Under the pieces are notes generated by a model. The model was not told the DNA's origin. It was given only the letters and a program-made list of their open reading frames with translations, and made no database searches. A program made the position numbers and the translations under genes. From Myxococcus landrumus (GTDB lineage: Bacteria; Myxococcota; Myxococcia; Myxococcales; Myxococcaceae): 64,000 nucleotides of DNA. This document shows positions 26,425-35,734 of this stretch, piece after piece. The number at the start of each line of letters is the position of its first letter. The first letter of the stretch is position 1. The stretch covers positions 6,832,001-6,896,000 of the forward strand of contig NZ_CP071091.1 in assembly GCF_017301635.1 (NCBI RefSeq), read 5' to 3'.

Positions 26425-28707
26425 TCAAGGTGAGACAGGCGGCTCGGTGCTGGGGAGCTCCCGCTCCGAGCCTTGCTGCAACAAGGGCAGCTCCACGGTG
26501 AAGGTGGAGCCCTCGCCCGGAGAGCTCTCCACATGGACCGAGCCCCCGTGGGCATCCACGAGCTGCCGGACGATGTAGAGCCCCAGCCCGAAGCCCGCAT
26601 GGCGTCCCTCCGAAGGCACCTGCTCGAAGCGGTCGAAGATGCGCCGCTGCGCCTCCGGGGGAATGCCCACGCCATGGTCCTTCACCACCAGCCGCGCCCG
26701 TGACAGCCCGGCGCGCTCCACCCGCACCTCCACCGGCTGCCCCGCGCCGAACTTCAGCGCGTTGGACAACAGGTTCGTCACCACCCGGTCCAGGCGCAGC
26801 CGGTCCCAGACGCCCACCAGCCCCAGCTCCGCGTCGAAGACCAGCTTGCTGCCCTGCTCGGAGGCATACGCCGCGAAGCGCTCCACCACCTCGTGCGCCA
26901 GGTCCGCCAGGTCCACCGTCGACACGTCCAACACCAGACGCCCCGCGGACAAGCGAGACAAGTCCAGCAGGTTGAGCAGCAGTTGTCCCAGGCGCTGCGT
27001 CTGCTTCAGCGCCGCGGCCAGGCCATCGCGCAGCTTCTCCGGCGCCATCCCCGAGCCCTGCCGCTGGAGCTTGCGCAAGAGCAACTGGAGGGTGTTGAGG
27101 GGATTGCCCAGGTCATGCGCCGCGATGCCGATGAGCTCCACCGCCTCGCGCGACTCACGCAGCAGCCGGGCGTTGTCCAGCGCCAGCGCCGCGCGTCCGG
27201 CCAGCTCCTCCATGAAGACCTGGTCCCCTTGCGTCAGCCTCCGCTCCGGCGAGGACGTGAGCAACACCAGCACGCCCTGCGTCTTCTCCCCCGAGCGCAG
27301 CGGCACCGCCAGGTACGAGCGGACGCCCACCTTCTCCATCATCCTCAAGTGTTCGGCGTCCTCCGCGTTCTTCGCCAGCATCTCCGGTGTCACGTCCGCG
27401 ACCCAGTGCGAGCGTCCGGTGCGCATCACCTGCCACAGCCCCCGAGGCGTGTCCGGCGACGGCTGGTGACGCCGCACCGCCTCCCACAGGATGGGCTCCT
27501 TCTGCTCATCCGCGTGCTTCACCACCCGGGGCCGCAACTGGCCGGACGGCGTCAACACGTAGAGGACACACCCATCCGCCACCTCGGGCACCATCATCCG
27601 CGACAGCTCCGCCACCATCAGGTCCGGCTCCGGGTACTGCTGGAACACCCGGCCGGCCTCCGCGAACAAGCCCTGCGTGCGCTCGGCGCGACGGCGCTCG
27701 GTGATGTCGCGGGTCACCTCGGCGTAGCCCCGCAGCGCGCCGTTCTCGTCGCGCAGCACGTTGATGAGCGCCTCCGCGAAGAAGCTCGAGCCGTCCTTGC
27801 GCACCCGCCACCCTTCCGTGCGCAGCCGCCCGTCCCTCCGCGCTCGCGCCAGGTCCTTCTCCGGGACACCCAGCGCCGCCGCGTCGGGTGGATAGAAGAG
27901 GTCCACCGGCTCGCCCACCACCTCCGCGGCCTCGTAGCCCGTGATTCGCGTGGCCCCTGGGTTCCAGCTCGCCACCCTTCCGCGCGCGTCCAGGAGCAGG
28001 AGCGCGTAATCCCGCACGCCCTCGACGAGGAGCTGGAAGCGCCGGGCGCTGTCATCCGCCTCCTCGCGCAAGGGGCGCAGCCGCCGCAACAACACCCACG
28101 CCAGCACCGCCGCGACCGCGAGGCCCAGGCTCGCCGCGACGAGGGTGAGGCTGAGCACCCGCTCATCCACGTCCACCGCCGTCTGGATGCCCCGCGCGAG
28201 CTGCTCCTCCGCGTTGGCGGAGAGCTGCTGCAAGGACTCATAGGCGCGCAGCCGCGTGGAGCCCACGCGCTCCTCGAAGAGGCGCTCCAGCCTGGCGCGA
28301 GGCACGTTGGCCGCGTGCGCCACGACGAGCTCCCGCACGGCCTGCTCATGCTCCTGCTCCGCGCGCATGGCCGCATCCAGGAGCGACGACGCGGGCTCCG
28401 TGACGAGGCGCGCCTTCAGCCTCCCGGCGATGGAGATGAAGCGCTCGCGCGAGGCCACCATCTCCTCGGCGAAGAGCGTGTCACCCGACAGCGCATAGCC
28501 TCGCTCGCTGGACACCTTGTCGCTGAAGGCGCGGCGCAGGCGCTCCACCTCCAGCAGGTCCATGGAGCGCTCCAGGAGGCTGGCCTTCTGGTGGGTGCGC
28601 ACGGACAGGAGCGCCACCGCGGACGTCACCGCCAGCGCCAGCGCCACGAGCAGGGAAGCGATGAAACCCGCGCCGACGCGCTGTGAGAACGTCCACTGCC
28701 GCCCCAC
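26425..28707 (-). CDS. Membrane sensor histidine kinase with PAS and GAF domains
   Basis: This 760-residue kinase has a first membrane helix at about residues 10-33 and a CHASE3-like periplasmic helix bundle to about 185. A second helix lies near 186-208 (SLTLVAASLGLAVAAVLAWV). A PAS domain follows at about 225-345 (SWNPGATRITGYEAAEVVGE, then EVTRDITERRRAERTQ). A GAF-like domain spans about 350-515, and a HisKA dimerisation domain carries the phospho-acceptor H in GIAAHDLGNPLNTLQ. The HATPase has NLLSNALKFG, VKDHGVGIPP and GFGLGLYIV. No response regulator is adjacent, so it is an orphan kinase. Neither the signal nor the partner can be read from here. Confidence 0.9.
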   Translation of the reverse strand: MGRQWTFSQRVGAGFIASLLVALALAVTSAVALLSVRTHQKASLLERSMDLLEVERLRRAFSDKVSSERGYALSGDTLFAEEMVASRERFISIAGRLKARLVTEPASSLLDAAMRAEQEHEQAVRELVVAHAANVPRARLERLFEERVGSTRLRAYESLQQLSANAEEQLARGIQTAVDVDERVLSLTLVAASLGLAVAAVLAWVLLRRLRPLREEADDSARRFQLLVEGVRDYALLLLDARGRVASWNPGATRITGYEAAEVVGEPVDLFYPPDAAALGVPEKDLARARRDGRLRTEGWRVRKDGSSFFAEALINVLRDENGALRGYAEVTRDITERRRAERTQGLFAEAGRVFQQYPEPDLMVAELSRMMVPEVADGCVLYVLTPSGQLRPRVVKHADEQKEPILWEAVRRHQPSPDTPRGLWQVMRTGRSHWVADVTPEMLAKNAEDAEHLRMMEKVGVRSYLAVPLRSGEKTQGVLVLLTSSPERRLTQGDQVFMEELAGRAALALDNARLLRESREAVELIGIAAHDLGNPLNTLQLLLRKLQRQGSGMAPEKLRDGLAAALKQTQRLGQLLLNLLDLSRLSAGRLVLDVSTVDLADLAHEVVERFAAYASEQGSKLVFDAELGLVGVWDRLRLDRVVTNLLSNALKFGAGQPVEVRVERAGLSRARLVVKDHGVGIPPEAQRRIFDRFEQVPSEGRHAGFGLGLYIVRQLVDAHGGSVHVESSPGEGSTFTVELPLLQQGSERELPSTEPPVSP

Positions 28708-28820
28708 GCCGCCCCCCTCCGGGCAGGACGCCGCTCAAACCGGGGCCCCGCGCCCATCAAGGTGGGCCCGCTGTCCATGGCCGCACATCCCCGCCCAAGG
28801 GACGTGCTCGCGTTGGACGG

Positions 28821-29342
28821 CTAACCCGCCGTGCCCGACGGGACGGCTTCCGGCGCGGGCGGCGTCTCCGAGGCCGGAGCCTGGAAGCTTCCCGTGGCCG
28901 GGTCCACGTTCCAGGCGGAGTACTTCTGCTGCTTCACGTCCCGCAGCTTTCCGTCCTGGTAGCAGACCGAGTAGACGAGGAAGAACTCCTTCTCCATCGA
29001 CGGCGTGCCGTGGCGGTAGCAGTCCGCGCCCGTCGCGTCCTGCTCACGTGTCATGGGGCGGCCCAGCAGCGCCACCACCTGGTCGGAGGTCATCCCGCCG
29101 GTGATGGACTTGAAGCCATGGGGCGTGACGACGCGGAACGTCACGGCCTCCTCGCGCGCCAGCACCCAGAAGCCCACCGCCAGCGTCACCGGAATGATGG
29201 CCGCCACCAGCGCCGCGGCCCACCGGCCCTTCGACACACGGCCTTCCTTCTCGTACGCCGTGAAGAGGTTGCTGGCATCCGTCGGGGGGACGGCCAGGGA
29301 GGCACTCGAAGGGTTCTCTGTCGGGCTCACGTCGACTGACAT
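28821..29342 (-). CDS. Membrane-anchored BamE/SmpA-like protein
   Basis: This 173-residue protein has a cytoplasmic N-terminus of about 40 residues, one membrane helix (WAAALVAAIIPVTLAVGFWV, about 42-61) and an outer domain. The outer segment GMTSDQVVALLGRPMTREQD resembles the 'mt..qV..lLG.P' core of BamE/SmpA-like domains, followed by CYRHG...EFFLVYSVCYQDGKL. The similarity is short and the function is not established. The ATG at 29342 is preferred over an upstream extension to 29462. It is transcribed away from the ppk gene. Confidence 0.6.
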   Translation of the reverse strand: MSVDVSPTENPSSASLAVPPTDASNLFTAYEKEGRVSKGRWAAALVAAIIPVTLAVGFWVLAREEAVTFRVVTPHGFKSITGGMTSDQVVALLGRPMTREQDATGADCYRHGTPSMEKEFFLVYSVCYQDGKLRDVKQQKYSAWNVDPATGSFQAPASETPPAPEAVPSGTAG

Positions 29343-29525
29343 GCCGTTCCAACAGCGCGGATGCAAGAAACTCCACGTGGGATGTCCGTGAACGCTCGCT
29401 CGGCAACTTCCCAGGCGGCGGCCCACCCCTGGCGGGCTTCCTTTCGTGACGTCTAAGTTCACAATCGCCGGGAGGCTGGCCTGCTACATCCCCCGCCGAG
29501 GTAGGAAAACCAGGAGTCGCGAAAG

Positions 29526-31688
29526 ATGGCGAAGCGAGGCGTTGCCGGACGCAGCGTCACCCAGAAGCCCTTGGAGCGGGATGTCCTTCCAGCGGGGGTG
29601 GAGATGGATGAAGGGCTCTTCTTCAATCGCGAGCTGTCCTGGCTGGCCTTCAACGACAGGGTGCTGCAATTGGCGGAGTCCTCGGACGAGCCCCTGCTCG
29701 AGCGGCTGAAGTTCGTCGCCATCTACGCGCGCAACCTGGACGAGTTCTTCATGATTCGCGTCGCGCGACTGCACGAGCAGGTGCGCGGCGGCGTGGCGCG
29801 GCTGGTGCCGGATGGGGCGTCGCCGGGCAACACGCTCGACAAGCTGCACGAGGGCATCTTCGAGCAGAGCAAGCGCCACAGCGCCATCTTCGAGAAGCTC
29901 CTGCGGCCCGCGCTCGCGGAGAAGGGCCTGCGCATCCTCAGCGCCAAGGACCTGGACGCCGACCAGCGCGCCCAGGTGGATCAGCGCTTCCGGGAGCAGA
30001 TATTTCCCGTGCTCACCCCGCTGGCCATCGGCCTGGGCCGGCACTTCCCGTACATCTCCAACCTGTCGCTCAGCCTCGCCGTCCTCCTGAGAGACCCGCA
30101 GGTCGACGAGGAGAGCGTGGCCCGGGTGAAGGTGCCCAAGGAGCTGCTGCCCCGCTTCCTGCCGCTGAAGGGCCATGTCTTCGTGCCGCTGGAGGAGGTC
30201 ATCGCCCAGCACCTGGGCGACTTGTTCCCCGGCATGGAGGTGCTGAGCTGGAGCCTGTTCCGCGTGACTCGGGATGCGGACTTCACCGTGTCCGAGGACG
30301 CGGAGGACCTGCTCAAGGCGGTGGAGACGGAGCTGCGCCAGCGCCGGTTCGGCGACGTCATCCGGCTGGAAGTCCAGGCGGGCATGAGCCCCAAGCTGCT
30401 GGAGCCGCTGGTGGAGGCGCTGGGGCTGGAGTCTCGCCAGGTGTACGAGGAGCAGGGGCTGTTGGGGTTGGGCGACTTGCAGTCCATCGCCTTCGCGCCC
30501 GGCTTCCCCGAGCTGAAGGACCCGCCGTGGGCCCCTGTCTCGCAGCCTCGGCTGCGGCCGGACCCGGACGCACCGCCCGAGGCCGGCACGGTGATGGCGG
30601 CGATGCGGCGGGGCGACCTCCTGGTCCACCACCCCTATGACTCCTTCAGCTCGTCGGTGGAGCGCTTCGTCACGGAGGCGGTGGCGGACCCGGACGTGCT
30701 CGCCATCAAGCAGACCGTGTACCGCACCTCCGACAGCTCCCCGCTGGTGCCCGCGCTGATAACCGCCACGGAGAATGGCAAGCAGGCCGTGTGCATGGTG
30801 GAGCTCAAGGCCCGCTTCGACGAGCGCACCAACATCAAGTGGGCCAACGCGCTGGAAGAGGCGGGCGTGCACGTCGTCTACGGCATCCCCTCGCTCAAGA
30901 CGCACGCGAAGGCCATCCTCATCGTCCGGCGCGAGGGCGAGCGCGTGCGCCACTACGTGCACGTGGGCACCGGCAACTACAACCCGAAGACGGCGCGCCT
31001 CTACACGGACATGGGCCTGTTCACCACGGACCCGGACATCGGCGCGGACGTGGCGGACCTGTTCAACTACCTGACGGGCTTCGGCCGCCCCAAGAGCTTC
31101 CGCAAGCTGCTGGTGGCGCCCCTCACCATGCGCGAGGGCCTGCTCGAGCACATCAAGCGCACCGTCGTCGCGCACACGCTGGAGCGCCCCTCACGCATCC
31201 AGATGAAGATGAACGCGCTGGTGGACCCGGCCATCATCCGCGCCCTCTATGACGCGTCCCGCGCGGGCGTGAAGGTGGAGCTCAACGTGCGCGGCATCTG
31301 CTGCCTGCGCCCGGGCGTCCCCGGGGTGTCCGACAACATCCGCGTGGTGTCCACGCTGGGCCGCTTCCTGGAGCACGCGCGCGTCTACCTCTTCGAGCGC
31401 GGCACGGAGGTGCGGTGCTACATCGGCTCCGCGGACCTGATGCCTCGCAACCTGGACCACCGGGTGGAAATCCTGGCGCCCGTGGAGGACGCGGGGCTGA
31501 TTGCGCAGGTGCGCGACGCGCTGGACCGGAACCTGGCCGACAACACCCACGCCTGGGAGCTCCAGTCGGATGGCACCTGGCGCCGGCTGTCTCCTCCCGC
31601 CCATGGCGACAAGCGCTGGGCCCAGGGAGAGCTCATGGAGCGCGCCATCCGCCATGCCCAGTTCCCGGGGGGCCGCCCGCTTCCGTGA
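29526..31688 (+). CDS. ppk1: Polyphosphate kinase 1
   Basis: This 720-residue enzyme reversibly polymerises the terminal phosphate of ATP into polyphosphate, a stress and developmental reserve in myxobacteria. Family signatures are complete: FFNRELSWLAFNDRVLQLA at the start, DEFFMIRVARLHEQV, DLLVHHPYDSFSSSVERFV, IKQTVYRTSDSSPLV and LIDPAII-like VDPAIIRALYDASRAGVKVE. The catalytic block SLKTHAKAILIVRRE with VHVGTGNYNPKTARLYTD includes the phosphorylated His. Length is normal. The ATG at 29526 begins MAKRGVAG. The gene is monocistronic; no exopolyphosphatase is adjacent. Confidence 0.96.
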   Translation: MAKRGVAGRSVTQKPLERDVLPAGVEMDEGLFFNRELSWLAFNDRVLQLAESSDEPLLERLKFVAIYARNLDEFFMIRVARLHEQVRGGVARLVPDGASPGNTLDKLHEGIFEQSKRHSAIFEKLLRPALAEKGLRILSAKDLDADQRAQVDQRFREQIFPVLTPLAIGLGRHFPYISNLSLSLAVLLRDPQVDEESVARVKVPKELLPRFLPLKGHVFVPLEEVIAQHLGDLFPGMEVLSWSLFRVTRDADFTVSEDAEDLLKAVETELRQRRFGDVIRLEVQAGMSPKLLEPLVEALGLESRQVYEEQGLLGLGDLQSIAFAPGFPELKDPPWAPVSQPRLRPDPDAPPEAGTVMAAMRRGDLLVHHPYDSFSSSVERFVTEAVADPDVLAIKQTVYRTSDSSPLVPALITATENGKQAVCMVELKARFDERTNIKWANALEEAGVHVVYGIPSLKTHAKAILIVRREGERVRHYVHVGTGNYNPKTARLYTDMGLFTTDPDIGADVADLFNYLTGFGRPKSFRKLLVAPLTMREGLLEHIKRTVVAHTLERPSRIQMKMNALVDPAIIRALYDASRAGVKVELNVRGICCLRPGVPGVSDNIRVVSTLGRFLEHARVYLFERGTEVRCYIGSADLMPRNLDHRVEILAPVEDAGLIAQVRDALDRNLADNTHAWELQSDGTWRRLSPPAHGDKRWAQGELMERAIRHAQFPGGRPLP

Positions 31689-32067
31689 GCCCGGGACGTC
31701 CAGGGCCCGCCGTCAGTGCACCGACGAGGGCCGCGCCGTCCACCACGAGCACGCGGCCTTGCGGCGCGGCAGCCGGCACGGAGGCCGAGGGCGCGCCCGG
31801 GGCGGCGAGCACTCCCGCTGGGAGGGACGGGGACTCCGGTCCGTCCCCCGCACCCGCGACCACCGGGGAGAGCGCCCTGCGAAACGGATGCACCAGGTGG
31901 CCACGCGTGACTCACTTCCCCCCCGAGGGGCGTTGGAACAGCAGACAGCCCAGAAAAAGCAGGGCGCCTGTGCCACAACTGGAGGTTTGAATTCAAGCCT
32001 TTGTCGTAAATTACATCCAGCCTGAATTTCCCTGCCCTTCAGGGCAGGTGCCTCACAGGGCGTCCTC
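31689..32067. other. Region between ppk1 and the integrated element
   Basis: No gene is recognised. A hairpin CCTGCCC/GGGCAGG (32031-32037 and 32042-32048, 4-nt loop) may end the ppk1 transcript. The last 15 bp (32053-32067) are the stranded 3' end of the App1-type phosphatase gene, described separately. Confidence 0.5.
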
Positions 32068-32086
32068 GCGGCGGTGGGCCTCCACC
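32053..32086 (-). pseudogene. Stranded original 3' end of the App1-type phosphatase gene
   Basis: Read on the minus strand, the 19-bp att copy (VEAHRR codons) continues in frame into GAG GAC GCC CTG TGA, giving EDAL and a stop. At the other end of the element the same codons continue into CTT TAA instead. This fragment is therefore the original C-terminal coding end, displaced 13.1 kb by the integration. Confidence 0.85.
32068..32086. repeat. attL: 19-bp direct repeat
   Basis: GCGGCGGTGGGCCTCCACC is identical to 45199-45217. The sequence differs on both sides. It borders the stranded gene end on the left and the first element DNA on the right. Confidence 0.88.
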
Positions 32087-32271
32087 CCACAGCCAGGGCG
32101 ATAGAAACCCTAAGCAGGACGCGCTGTTACCCGCTATCGCCTTGATTTTTCTCGGGTTCATCCTCCCGCCCCGTCCCATGTAGTTCCCCGGTGTGCCACC
32201 TCGAACCTCGCTGGAGGGGCACACTGGGGACACATGGGGACTCGCCCCGACTCGCGAGCCTCCAGCTCCGT

Positions 32272-32742
32272 TCAGGCTTCTTCGTCCGGTAGAAGTGTCC
32301 GAAGCAGTTCGTCGTCAGGGCCGAGTGGGCGCCAGCCAGCGGGCGGGGGATCGTCGAAGAGCTCATCACTAGCGCGGTCGACGCGCTCCTGATGGGTTTC
32401 CGGGGTGTAGGCGAACCACTGCCCGAGAGCTATCGCGACTTCCGTTCGTGCCTCTCCTTCAAGCGCGACAGGCCAGCCACCGGGGAGGCGTCCGTACAGT
32501 TCCCGCACGAGCTGCCCACGCACCAACCGAGTGAGCCTCTTGTTGCGTTCAGCCTCGGCGACCATCCCCTTGAAGACCTGAACCCCCGCAACATCGTCTG
32601 GGCCAAGCTCCTCTGCAAGAGCGACGAGGGATGCGGTGGGACGGTCCTCGGCAAAGGCTGTGACCGAGTCGTAGCCTCGCTCCCGAACTCGCTCATACAA
32701 GCGGGCTACCCAATTCCCCTGCCACGAACGCCCATCGGTCAT
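32272..32742 (-). CDS. Probable immunity protein of the Sit-like toxin
   Basis: This 156-residue, acidic, soluble protein has no signal peptide. It is recognisably helical, with VARLYERVRERGYDSVTAFA and VFKGMVAEAERNKRLTRLVR, and I match it to no named family. Its start overlaps the stop of the toxin gene by 4 bp (ATGA at 32739-32742), the normal order of a toxin followed by its immunity gene. Function is inferred from this arrangement. It is the last gene on the left arm of the integrated element. Confidence 0.65.
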   Translation of the reverse strand: MTDGRSWQGNWVARLYERVRERGYDSVTAFAEDRPTASLVALAEELGPDDVAGVQVFKGMVAEAERNKRLTRLVRGQLVRELYGRLPGGWPVALEGEARTEVAIALGQWFAYTPETHQERVDRASDELFDDPPPAGWRPLGPDDELLRTLLPDEEA

Positions 32743-34274
32743 CGACTCCTCCCCTGAGTGAACTTCATCGGGATGTCGTAGCTCCTCATGTTCTCTGCGA
32801 CGATCCGCAGGATCGTATTCCGCGTCAACTTCTGGCCCTCCCTGCGTTCCGCTCGTTGTAGGGCACCCATGATCCTCCTATTCCACTCGTCGGGCCACGT
32901 GCGCCCCAGCTTCCAGTTCCCCCCACCGTGAATTGCCTCATGGTGGGACCGCTCCAGGCGGACGCAGAACTGGTCGATGTCCATGTCACCCTTGAAGCCG
33001 CGCTGCTCGAACCACTCTCGGTGCTCTTTCGGCATGACGTGGTGCTTCGGGGCCTCGGACATGCCCGCTCCCGCCTTCCCCGTCACATGCATGCCCCTCA
33101 CCTCCGGACTGTCCCCCAGCGCATCACGCACGCCCTGGGGCAAGTCCTGGTACGCCTGCGCCATCATCACCTGCCCGCCATGAATGCGGACGGCCGCGTT
33201 GACGGCAGGAAGGGAGATGACACCAGCCTGCACGAGCCTTCGCATCATCTCCACCCACTCTGCGGAGACGACGATGCGCGAGCCCATCATGACTCCCCCC
33301 GACCCCATCGCGAGGCTCATGCCGAGTGTCACCGGTGCGGCCGGGGGCAGTCGGGGCAGTGACATCTTCAGCGTGGATATCATGGACACCATCTCCAGCA
33401 CCTGCGCCGCAGTGAGCATCTTCTCACCCATCCGCATGCTCTCGCGGGTCTGAGCTTGCAGCGCGGCATACTCACGGGTCAGCTTCCCCATCAACTCAGG
33501 CATCGCCGTGGCAGCGACCTCCACCCTCTCCGGGTCGAGTGACTCCAGGTCCTTCAGCGTGGGCTCCATCAGTTGCTGCACCCGATGAAGGTCCACGAAC
33601 AGCTTCTCGTCGCTGCACGCGAAGCAGTGCTTGATGATGGCGGACGAGAGCTGGAGGAAGTCCACCCAGGTGGCGAGCAGCAGGGTCCCGAACATCGTGG
33701 CCTGGAGGCTTGGCCCCGTCATCCGAAGCACCCCCAGCTCCATGTCCGGGTCGCCCATTTCCGAGGCCACTTCCGTCAGCCCGGCCGCACTCCCAAGCCC
33801 GCCACGGAGCCATGTCACTTGAGCGGAGCCATGCTCGACAAACCGGGAGAACAAGCCGTCGTCATTCAGGCTCTGCTCACCGAGTGCCCTGGGCCGATGG
33901 GCCGCCAACTTCGTGAAGGTCCCTTCAACACCATCCAGCGTGCCCTTCACTTCGTCGATGGCGTCGAGCACAGCCTGTCGTGGCGAGGCGCTTGTTTGGG
34001 CTCTGCCCCCGACTGCTCCGGATGCGGCCTTCGTTGCACCAATTCGCGCTCCCCCATGACGCACGAATCGCTGTCGCGGCCAGGAGCCCGCGATGGAGTA
34101 CGGGGGAAGGTCGAAAGCACCAGGGCGTTCGTCGCCCACAATGTCCACCCCCTCGGGAGGTGTTGCCGCGCGCGGGGTGTAGTTCAGCGTGCGGCCACCC
34201 ATGGGCGCGTGAGGCACCGAGATGCATCCCGTGGTGAGCAAGGCCAGCGACAGCCACAGGGCGTTAGCGGACAT
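32739..34274 (-). CDS. Sit-like polymorphic lipoprotein toxin with DUF2380-type nuclease tail
   Basis: This 511-residue protein starts MSANALWLSLALLTTGC, a lipoprotein signal with Cys at residue 17. A long middle with hydrophobic stretches (for example about residues 280-350) follows. The C-terminal roughly 110 residues carry APKHHVMPKEHREWFEQRGF, then DIDQFCVRLERSHHEAIHGG and NWKLGRTWPDEWN. This is the His-rich, HNH-like end seen in DUF2380/SitA-type toxins of myxobacteria. Those lipoproteins spread between TraA-compatible kin by outer-membrane exchange. Delivery and nuclease activity here are inferred from family. An upstream extension to 34442 is rejected because it would bury the signal. 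Confidence 0.75.
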   Translation of the reverse strand: MSANALWLSLALLTTGCISVPHAPMGGRTLNYTPRAATPPEGVDIVGDERPGAFDLPPYSIAGSWPRQRFVRHGGARIGATKAASGAVGGRAQTSASPRQAVLDAIDEVKGTLDGVEGTFTKLAAHRPRALGEQSLNDDGLFSRFVEHGSAQVTWLRGGLGSAAGLTEVASEMGDPDMELGVLRMTGPSLQATMFGTLLLATWVDFLQLSSAIIKHCFACSDEKLFVDLHRVQQLMEPTLKDLESLDPERVEVAATAMPELMGKLTREYAALQAQTRESMRMGEKMLTAAQVLEMVSMISTLKMSLPRLPPAAPVTLGMSLAMGSGGVMMGSRIVVSAEWVEMMRRLVQAGVISLPAVNAAVRIHGGQVMMAQAYQDLPQGVRDALGDSPEVRGMHVTGKAGAGMSEAPKHHVMPKEHREWFEQRGFKGDMDIDQFCVRLERSHHEAIHGGGNWKLGRTWPDEWNRRIMGALQRAERREGQKLTRNTILRIVAENMRSYDIPMKFTQGRSR

Positions 34275-35613
34275 GGTCCACCCCCAAGCCCACCGACGCG
34301 AAGGCGCCAGGTCGCAACGTCCCTTCGGTGGTGGGGAACAACAGCGTGCCGCCCGTCCCCATCGCGTAGAGGCTGCCCCCCAGGAACCTCCACCGGACTT
34401 CCGCCGCTCCGAGGTAGCGTGCTCCGGGCTTCCCAGCTCCAACCGCGAGCCCCTTCAACGCCACTTCCAAGCTGCGCTCGAAGAGCTGCACCGCCACACG
34501 CCCGTCAACATCAGCGCGGCCCCACGAGAAGACTTCCGCGCCCACCGAGACGTTCAGGTGCTTGTTGGGCCCTCCGTAGCTGACGGCATCCCACTCCACG
34601 ATGGCCTCTCCGAACGCGGAGTAGCCGTCCGGGAAGTGAGCATCCGCGAGCGGCACGCCGTCAGGGCCCGCCGCCTGGAAGCGCGCCAGCTCGTAGTCAG
34701 CACCGAAGAAGCCTTGCCGGAAACCTCCATGCTGGCGCCTCGCCTCCAGCCGAAGCCGCATGTTGAACCTGTCGGTGAGGTAGTCCACCCCTCCACCCAC
34801 GACAGCTCCCCACGCGCCGCCCGCACCAGGACGACCGCCCCACCCGGCTAGCAAGTGGGCCTCCAGGTCGGAGCGCGCCACCACTATCGCCATCGCATCC
34901 AGGTGAGCGAGCGTCATCGAAGGCGCATGACCTCCCGCTCGCCCCCAGTCATGGACAGAGGACAAGGCCAGCGTGTACCGCCCCCCCTTCTCAGGCTGGC
35001 CGAAGAAGATGTGCTCTACGTCCAGGGAGAACTCCGCCCCCACCAACCGCGCCCCCAGCACGTCTGACGCGAAGGCTTGCGTGTAGAGCGGCCCCAACGT
35101 GCCGGTGAAGATGCCCCCAGCCGGGTGGTAGTTCGGATTGGTCCGGTTGGAGTAGCGACGGACCAGATGACCTGAGAGGAGCTTGTGTTCCTCCAGCGGC
35201 CCGAACCAGACGCCCACGGGTGCGTCGTCCGAACCCAACAAGAGTCCACGAACGAGCTGCCCCCAGTCCGAGAGCGTGTCCCAGTCCTCGCGACGCACGA
35301 GCGCCCCGCCGTCGTTCCCACCCCACATCCGGAAACGAATTGGAGCCCCCAGGTTGAAGCCGAACTCGGGGCCGCCGTCGAGGATGAAGGTGGGTTCAAC
35401 CTGGATGAAGCCTTCGTCATCGCCCACACCAGCGCGAGGCAGAAGCGCCAGCGTCGTGGCCTCCAGGCGCATCCAATAGTGCCACTCGCGAGTAGCTGGT
35501 TCCGGAGGAGGGACTGACGGAGCTTCCTCGGGACTGGGAGCCTCCGAGGCCCATCCCAGCATGGGGAACAGCAACAGCAGCAATGCGGCGACTCCACTTC
35601 GCTTCCTGTGCAT
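34264..35613 (-). CDS. Putative outer-membrane beta-barrel partner of the toxin
   Basis: This 449-residue protein has a signal peptide MHRKRSGVAALLLLLFPMLGWAS, preceded by AGGAG 7 nt before the ATG at 35613. The body is rich in alternating aromatic/hydrophobic strands and Gly turns, such as GARLVGAEFSLDVEHIFFGQ and GVDYLTDRFNMRLRLEARRQ, ending in SVGLGVDHVR. That pattern suggests an outer-membrane barrel. Its 3' end overlaps the toxin start by 11 bp, so they are co-translated. The position recalls the accessory SitB genes upstream of sitA, but I cannot confirm homology. Confidence 0.65.
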   Translation of the reverse strand: MHRKRSGVAALLLLLFPMLGWASEAPSPEEAPSVPPPEPATREWHYWMRLEATTLALLPRAGVGDDEGFIQVEPTFILDGGPEFGFNLGAPIRFRMWGGNDGGALVRREDWDTLSDWGQLVRGLLLGSDDAPVGVWFGPLEEHKLLSGHLVRRYSNRTNPNYHPAGGIFTGTLGPLYTQAFASDVLGARLVGAEFSLDVEHIFFGQPEKGGRYTLALSSVHDWGRAGGHAPSMTLAHLDAMAIVVARSDLEAHLLAGWGGRPGAGGAWGAVVGGGVDYLTDRFNMRLRLEARRQHGGFRQGFFGADYELARFQAAGPDGVPLADAHFPDGYSAFGEAIVEWDAVSYGGPNKHLNVSVGAEVFSWGRADVDGRVAVQLFERSLEVALKGLAVGAGKPGARYLGAAEVRWRFLGGSLYAMGTGGTLLFPTTEGTLRPGAFASVGLGVDHVR

Positions 35614-35734
35614 ACACGTCTCCTGTGCGCGCCCCGGAATGAGGCACGACGAACACACGTCTCCCGGTCGGCATGGACGACTCGCGCCGCGCCGGTGGTG
35701 AATCAGCGGTAGTGAGAGGGGTTGGAGACCGACG

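Noticed and set aside
26893-28686. 597-codon plus-strand frame over the histidine kinase
   Set aside because: It is antisense to a kinase with all domain motifs, and its composition is that of a shadow frame.
29484-31175. 563-codon minus-strand frame over ppk1
   Set aside because: ppk1 is unambiguous on the plus strand and the antisense product has no motif.
31415-32090. Several frames of 100-190 codons at the end of ppk1 and beyond
   Set aside because: They overlap ppk1 or the gap after it, have low-complexity products, and one runs across the att junction without respecting it.
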